A stretch of 64,000 bases of DNA from Gymnopus androsaceus JB14. Taxonomy: Eukaryota; Basidiomycota; Agaricomycetes; Agaricales; Omphalotaceae. Positions 59,571-64,000 of this stretch are shown here, in pieces (the first letter of the stretch is position 1; every line of letters begins with the position of its first letter). Made by a program: the position numbers and the translations under genes. Location of the stretch: NCBI GenBank assembly GCA_009733575.1, contig ML769581.1:27731-91730 (forward strand), given 5' to 3'. The notes below the pieces were generated by a model, which worked only from the letters and a program-made list of their open reading frames with translations, did no database searches and was not told the DNA's origin.

Positions 59571-60418
59571 ATGACTCGCCCATCGAGGAAGTTCGCTTCC
59601 GGTTCCATGCCCAAACCTCCTCTACGCCAGTCTAATCGTCTCGCAACAAACACTCACTCCGGATCACCTCCTCGCTCTCCTCTAATGTCTAGCCAGACCG
59701 TTGGAGGCCCTGCGACACCCCATACACCACGGAAGCGCCGTCAACCGAAACCTACCGCTTCTGCTTCACGTCACGGGAAGCTTTCAACAAACGATATTCT
59801 TGAGAAGACGGTCAAGGGTCTAGGGCTGAAATTCGTTCCCGATGAATGGCAGCTTCGATTGATCCAGAAGATCCACGAAGGAAGTGATTTGATCCTCGTC
59901 GCCGGGACTGGATATGGCAAGAGCTATATCTTTGAAGCTCTAGCGCTGTTGGGAGTCCCAAAGAATGAGATCGTTCTGGTAATATGTCCTTTGAAGACAT
60001 TAGAGTATGATCAGGTATTCATTTGTTCGGTTCTTCTGCTTTATCTTTATTTATGCTATGTTAGGCTAAACAGGCTCAAGCAAAAGGCCTCAAGACGGTT
60101 GTTGTTAACGAAGACACTTCGGACGCTGCAGGGACATGGCGCGATACGCGAACCAAGGCCCAGCTCGTGTACATGTCGCCAGAGATGGCGCTGTCCCATC
60201 GCTTCGATGAGCTTTTCAGGGATGGCAAGTTTCGTCATCGCATAAAGTCTGTCATTGTTGATGAGACTCATTGCATTGACGAGTGGGGCAAAATTCAGAA
60301 AAACTCCCATTTTGCCATATTTCTGCACCGACCACCTGAACATCGAATATGGCAGACTTTAAGGGTTGGGGCTTCTTGGGCTTCTTTGGCTTTGAAGGTT
60401 TTACTGTTGCTGCAATGA
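59571..60418 (+). pseudogene. RecQ-like DNA helicase, truncated after motif II
   Basis: Two exons (59571-60014, 60065-60418) give 265 residues. A basic N-terminal tail (MTRPSRKFASGSMPK, HTPRKRRQPKPTASA) precedes the core: PDEWQLRLIQKIHEGSDLIL, Walker A AGTGYGKSY, VICPLKTLEYDQAKQAQAKG, QLVYMSPEMAL and motif II VIVDETHCIDEWG, all typical of RecQ/Sgs1-like helicases. Straight after DEWG the sequence changes to the antisense of the DUF6589 gene's end, and the frame closes at 60418, so motifs III-VI and the second RecA-like domain are absent. It could still make a short ATP-binding protein, but not a helicase. The full-length ancestor was probably element-borne. Confidence 0.85.
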
Positions 60419-62965
60419 AACGATGGGTGGCGGAGAGTTTTTGCAACTTCTTTCTTTCCATTTCTTCCACCAGTACTCGCAGATCTTCCTGGAACTTGAC
60501 CTCCTTGGAACGACGCTCACGATCAGGGTCTCCAAAGAAGTTCGCGACAAGATGGCTGATATCTCGGAAGGCCTCGACCGGTGCAGAACCCTTCTTGATA
60601 ATGTACTCGACAGTGACGCCGTTACCGGATGCAATGAAAACACGCTGAATCCTTGGTAAGTCTTTGGTTTCCATATATTGTGTGAACGTACTTTGACCCA
60701 ATAATTTAGATGCTCAAGATATAAATCTGCAGCAATCCATCTTCCCGGCTTTCCTAGTCGGTTCACAAACCACAATCGTTCAAGAACTGCACGCATGGCA
60801 GGGGTTGTTTCATATTGCCATCGTAGAAGGATGTCGGCACACTCTCGAGCGTAATTGTGCTGGCCAGCCCCACGGAATGCAAAACACCAGTACTTAAGGA
60901 CCCGAAGAACACGTCCAGCATCCGCATGACTGACACCTTGCTCAAATTCTAGAAATATGAGCGCGTCTCGGATGAAATAGATATCGTGAGCCATGTAATC
61001 ATCTCCTTTGGCCTTTGCTGACTCGGCGGCGGTAGCTGTAGCAAACTCGGCTTGGATCCTCTCTGCTACCGAGTTCAAATCTTCAAGTGTTGGCCGCCAT
61101 TCCTCAAGCTCGGACCATTTCTTGAAGCCTTTGAAGATCCTACGTGCCTGGATTGTGAGTGTTTAATTGGTGATTCAGGAGGCTAAACTCACATTACTAT
61201 GTGCAGTAGACGTGCTATTAGTGAATGTCGAATCAATGATTTTGCAGCAGCGTAATTTGGTTTTGCTGCGTCCCAAGTCCGACCAAGAAGACCTTTGTGT
61301 GCTGCAAGGGATGTAGGGTCTGTAACCGCATTTCCGAAATGCGTACGCATTATCATGTGAGTAGCATTAAGTGCAAAGTGAAAAACCTGGCTGAGCTCTT
61401 CGATGTATTCTAGACGATGCATAGGAGTAATATCATCGTGTCGGTCATTTCGTGCGCGTCGAACATTGATAATGGAAAGCCAATCTCCCAACTTGAAACG
61501 AACTTTGGACGCCCATCCAGTAACGGTTTGCCCAAGGCGCCCTGGGATAGCTTGCATGAGCTTTACAATCCCGTTCTTTGAGCCTTCATTGATGTCAAAT
61601 ACCCCGAGCGGCGCTGTCACAGTCTTCTTCACTGGCAAAGGACGATCCTGTGGCATATCCTTCTGTAGCATCTCTAGCATTGCTTTACGAGTCGGCCATT
61701 TTGCACTTCCCGGGCAGTTTCTAGCGATGAGGTTCGATATCATATTTGTGGCTGCCTTCGCCATATGCTTATCATCCTCTAGTGTCGGAAGAATATCGTG
61801 AAAGGTTGCGGCCTTCCTCTTTCCCCGAAGGTTCAGCTTTGTTGGGAGATCCTCAGCTGCTTCTACGTCTATCCCCTCGCTGTCCACGCCAATGAGGGCT
61901 ACATTTGTGGCATGTATCATATGGTTTTTGTTGTGTACCCGTTGCTGATGCTTTGCATTGTAGATGTCGATGTTGTCAAATATGGTCCCAAAAGTACCAC
62001 CCGCCCTAGCCAGTTCTATTGCAACATTTATCGCATCCTCCGACAGTGTCTCTTTCAACCGCTCGATAGTACGGCCCGATACACTGAGGCCAATATTGCT
62101 AAGCATCGAGAGGACGCGAGAGCTTGTCCCGTTAATTTTGAAGAATAATCCCAGGACAACGTTCAAGGCATTTGTTCCAGTATTGTTTGTATAGGCAAGC
62201 ATTGTGATAACAGCAATGAGGACCTTGGTGCTGATGAGTATAATATTTACAGGGGAATCATTCATTGAGGCATACCAGCGTCGAATTGCGACCATAGGCA
62301 AGATAACCAGAGCGTGTCTGCTTCGGGAGTCTCAAGCCATCCAAGTTGGGATCGTCATCCCAATCTGACAACGATTCGTCGCTCAACTCCGCCCCCGTCT
62401 CCAGTGTGGTGCTATGCTCACCCCTTTGTTTCCTTTCGGTGTCTTTCCTGTACCGATTCTTCGAGGTTGTCCAGACAGAGAGGAAGTTCCATGTGAAAGG
62501 TGCGCATTCCCTATAACGTTGTGCAATAGCACTTGGCGAAAGGAGTTCTCGAATTGATACCATTGTCAGGCCTTTAATTCGAATCTTCAAGTCAGGAGTG
62601 CTGGTGACCCGAGTACTTTCCTCGACGGCAATTTCTTCTGCGCAAGACTGTATGATATGTTCATGAAGACGTTGTTGTACCTTTTTAGGGAAGTTGGTGT
62701 GCCAAAGTTGATATATTGCCCCAGGTGCAAAGCGGTCAAGCTCTGTATTCCCTCCTTCTCTATAGCCCATGAAGATCCCTGCTCGGCTCTTGACTTCCTG
62801 GACCGCGCTGGAAAATATGAAGTTGAGAAACTGGGCAATGGTGACGCCGAGGAAGATAAGAAGGGAGAAAATAAGGTGGTATTTGGCTTCTGAGTCGAGT
62901 TTTTCGAGTTCTGACTCGAGCTTATCTTTCCAGAAAGCATTATTGTACTTGATACGAGGTGGCAT
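60252..62965 (-). CDS. DUF6589-type protein, candidate element recombinase
   Basis: A family abundant in mushroom genomes and without assigned biochemistry. The start MPPRIKYNNAFWKDKLESEL is followed by an acidic region (ELSDESLSDWDDDPNLDG). Next is the conserved core: VLIAVITMLAYTNNTGTNAL, LSMLSNIGLSVSGRTIERLK, FDNIDIYNAKHQQ and NHMIHATNVALIGVD. Later blocks: HFALNATHMIMRTHFG, YFIRDALIFLEFEQGVSHAD, VLRVLKYWCFAFRGAGQHNY, WFVNRLGKPGRWIAADLYLE and HLNYWVK. The tail is Lys/Pro-rich (PSKPKKPKKPQPLK), then runs antisense into the helicase to a stop at 60252. The junction near 62290-62330 does not splice cleanly in my hands, so one exon border or a base is in doubt. Conserved Asp and His residues in FDNID and the HxxH-like block could be catalytic; this is speculation. 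Confidence 0.8.
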
Positions 62966-63721
62966 CGCTGGTCAAGCGTTTTTGCAAGCCCCTTTCGTCC
63001 TTGATCTCCTTTTTCATCGTTGGTCACAATACGTGACATATTGTGACATGATCGTGCCCGACAAAGAAAGTGCGTCGTTTTCTGTTCATCGTTCTCTACT
63101 CCTCCAAATTTATGCTTAGACTAACTATACTAACCCTCTAGTATACTTCAACCACATTTTACCCTGTCCGAAACCATTCCGCCGTTATCCCAGACATGGA
63201 ACTTATTGGGCAGTGACAAGCATGTCGCCTCACATATACAGCTCATATCTTCAAAATATATTTGTTACAAGGAATTCTGTCTGCATGAGGTTATTAACTA
63301 GTATCTAATGTACAACTTTTATGTATTGTCTGAAGCATTTGCGTATGGTTTTGTGTCAGGACGTTGCTCTCAAAAAGGTCCTCATATTTGACATATTGTC
63401 CCAAGCCCCTTCTGCGAAGGATCACCTGTCACCGGGCCGGAGCAAGGGCTTGCTCCGAACCTAGTCCTAGAGGAAGATTTTTGGGAATTTGACCGTTTTG
63501 CGACGATGATCTGCCCCGGTCTGCACCGCCATTCTGTCAGAAGATTTGACTAGCTCGACGAAAGCTTTTTGTAGAAAGGAAGGAAGGAAGCTTCAGGGGA
63601 TTCTGGCAACCGCATTCAGGCAGGAAACCGCAGAACAAGTCTCAAGATAAATGTCATGTATGTATATAAGTGGTGAAAACTTCGGCCATGCCGGCCATGG
63701 TTGGCGCTTACTCGCGCGGGT
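62966..63721. other. DUF6589 upstream region and element right end
   Basis: No further gene. The right inverted repeat occupies about 63371-63483. A GGAA microsatellite lies at about 63577-63591. Bases 63660-63721 could be promoter for a rightward gene at the window edge. Confidence 0.4.
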
Positions 63722-64000
63722 ATGACGCAATCATCGATGATTACAAATCTGGGCGTGTCTTTCTTCCACTGTCGTCCCTCCTACTTCCTCGATAGCGCGA
63801 TCTCGACTCTCGCAAGATACTGGAGACGATACTGGAGCTGAAGGTGATGCTAGGACAGGTGATGATGATGCTGCGGAGGAGGGTAACGACAACGACAAAG
63901 AAGATATTGTCGTTCCAGGCCCTGGCGTAGGTCAACCTCAAGTACGAAAAGCTGCATGGAGACTTTTAGGTGCGGTGGTTGATGTACACGTATTACAACC
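63722..64000 (+). CDS. Partial gene at the right edge, unknown
   Basis: An ATG at 63722 (MTQSSMITNL) is followed, after a likely small intron or frame change, by an open acidic stretch (TGDDTGAEGDARTGDDDAAE) and then EDIVVPGPGVGQPQVRKAAW and LLGAVVDVHVLQ at the window end. The frame is open to base 64000. The gene continues outside the window, and the start is uncertain. Confidence 0.35.

Larger units (their letters stand above)
58937..63483. mobile_element. Terminal-inverted-repeat element with RecQ-like helicase and DUF6589 genes
   Basis: The left end (58937-59136) and the reverse complement of the right end (63371-63483) share, in order, AAAAATCTT, a CCTAG block, TAGGTTCGGA, CAAGCCC, a TTCG..GAAGGGGCTTG block, ATGTCAAATAT and GGACCTTTT. 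This defines inverted repeats of over 100 aligned bases with moderate divergence; the left arm is longer because it holds a 66-bp unit twice. GAATTT or ATTTG lies just outside both ends and may be a target duplication, but the exact border is uncertain. Inside are a rightward RecQ-like helicase and a leftward DUF6589 gene meeting tail to tail. Size about 4.5 kb. No known transposase catalytic domain was recognised, so DUF6589 is the candidate by elimination. Confidence 0.7.

Overview
The window looks like a gene-dense chromosome segment from a filamentous basidiomycete, most likely a mushroom-forming agaricomycete. Support comes from protein-coding genes broken by many short GT-AG introns (mostly about 40-80 nt), a family set typical of these fungi (MGST3-like MAPEG enzyme, fungal GST, chitin deacetylase, ChAPs/exomer protein, SDE3/MOV10-like helicase, NCS1 permeases, DUF6589 protein), and several small secreted proteins with no recognisable family. 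No rRNA gene, tRNA gene or CRISPR array was recognised by eye.

Layout. 0-9 kb: AT-rich repeat-bearing flank, two small secreted proteins (1885-3047 minus, 5259-5901 plus) and a microsomal glutathione S-transferase (7921-8653). 9-11 kb: a dead P-loop gene, and two short terminal-inverted-repeat elements (9465-9614, 10051-10640). 11-24 kb, all on the minus strand: a kinesin (11021-14496), a Zn2Cys6 transcription factor (15896-18836), a broken copy of the kinesin 5' end (about 19480-19700) and an SDE3/MOV10-like RNA helicase (19867-23425). 24-39 kb, also mostly minus: chitin deacetylase, ChAPs protein, a GST with a duplicated upstream region, a decayed copy of the first gene's 5' end, and aminopeptidase P. 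39-51 kb, plus strand then minus: an intronless secreted protein, two tandem purine/cytosine permeases (the second decayed) and three tandem single-pass membrane protein copies (only one intact). 51-58.5 kb: orotate phosphoribosyltransferase, Derlin, a large protein joining a papain-like/deubiquitinase-like domain to an RBR ubiquitin ligase, and a secreted protein made of repeated domains.

58.9-63.5 kb: the most unusual part. Degenerate terminal inverted repeats of over 100 bp, which I aligned by eye, bracket a pair of convergent genes: a RecQ-like helicase cut off after motif II, and a DUF6589 protein. I read this as a mobile element of about 4.5 kb in which DUF6589 is a candidate transposase or recombinase and the RecQ-like protein a partner or cargo. 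That is inference; the inverted repeats are what the sequence shows.

Working relations: chitin deacetylase and the ChAPs protein both act on cell-wall chitin; the helicase is of the RNA-silencing type; Derlin and the RBR ligase both belong to ubiquitin-dependent pathways. Several conserved genes need a single-base shift to read through, often at or next to a short run. That suggests either residual consensus errors or recent decay, and every such place is marked.
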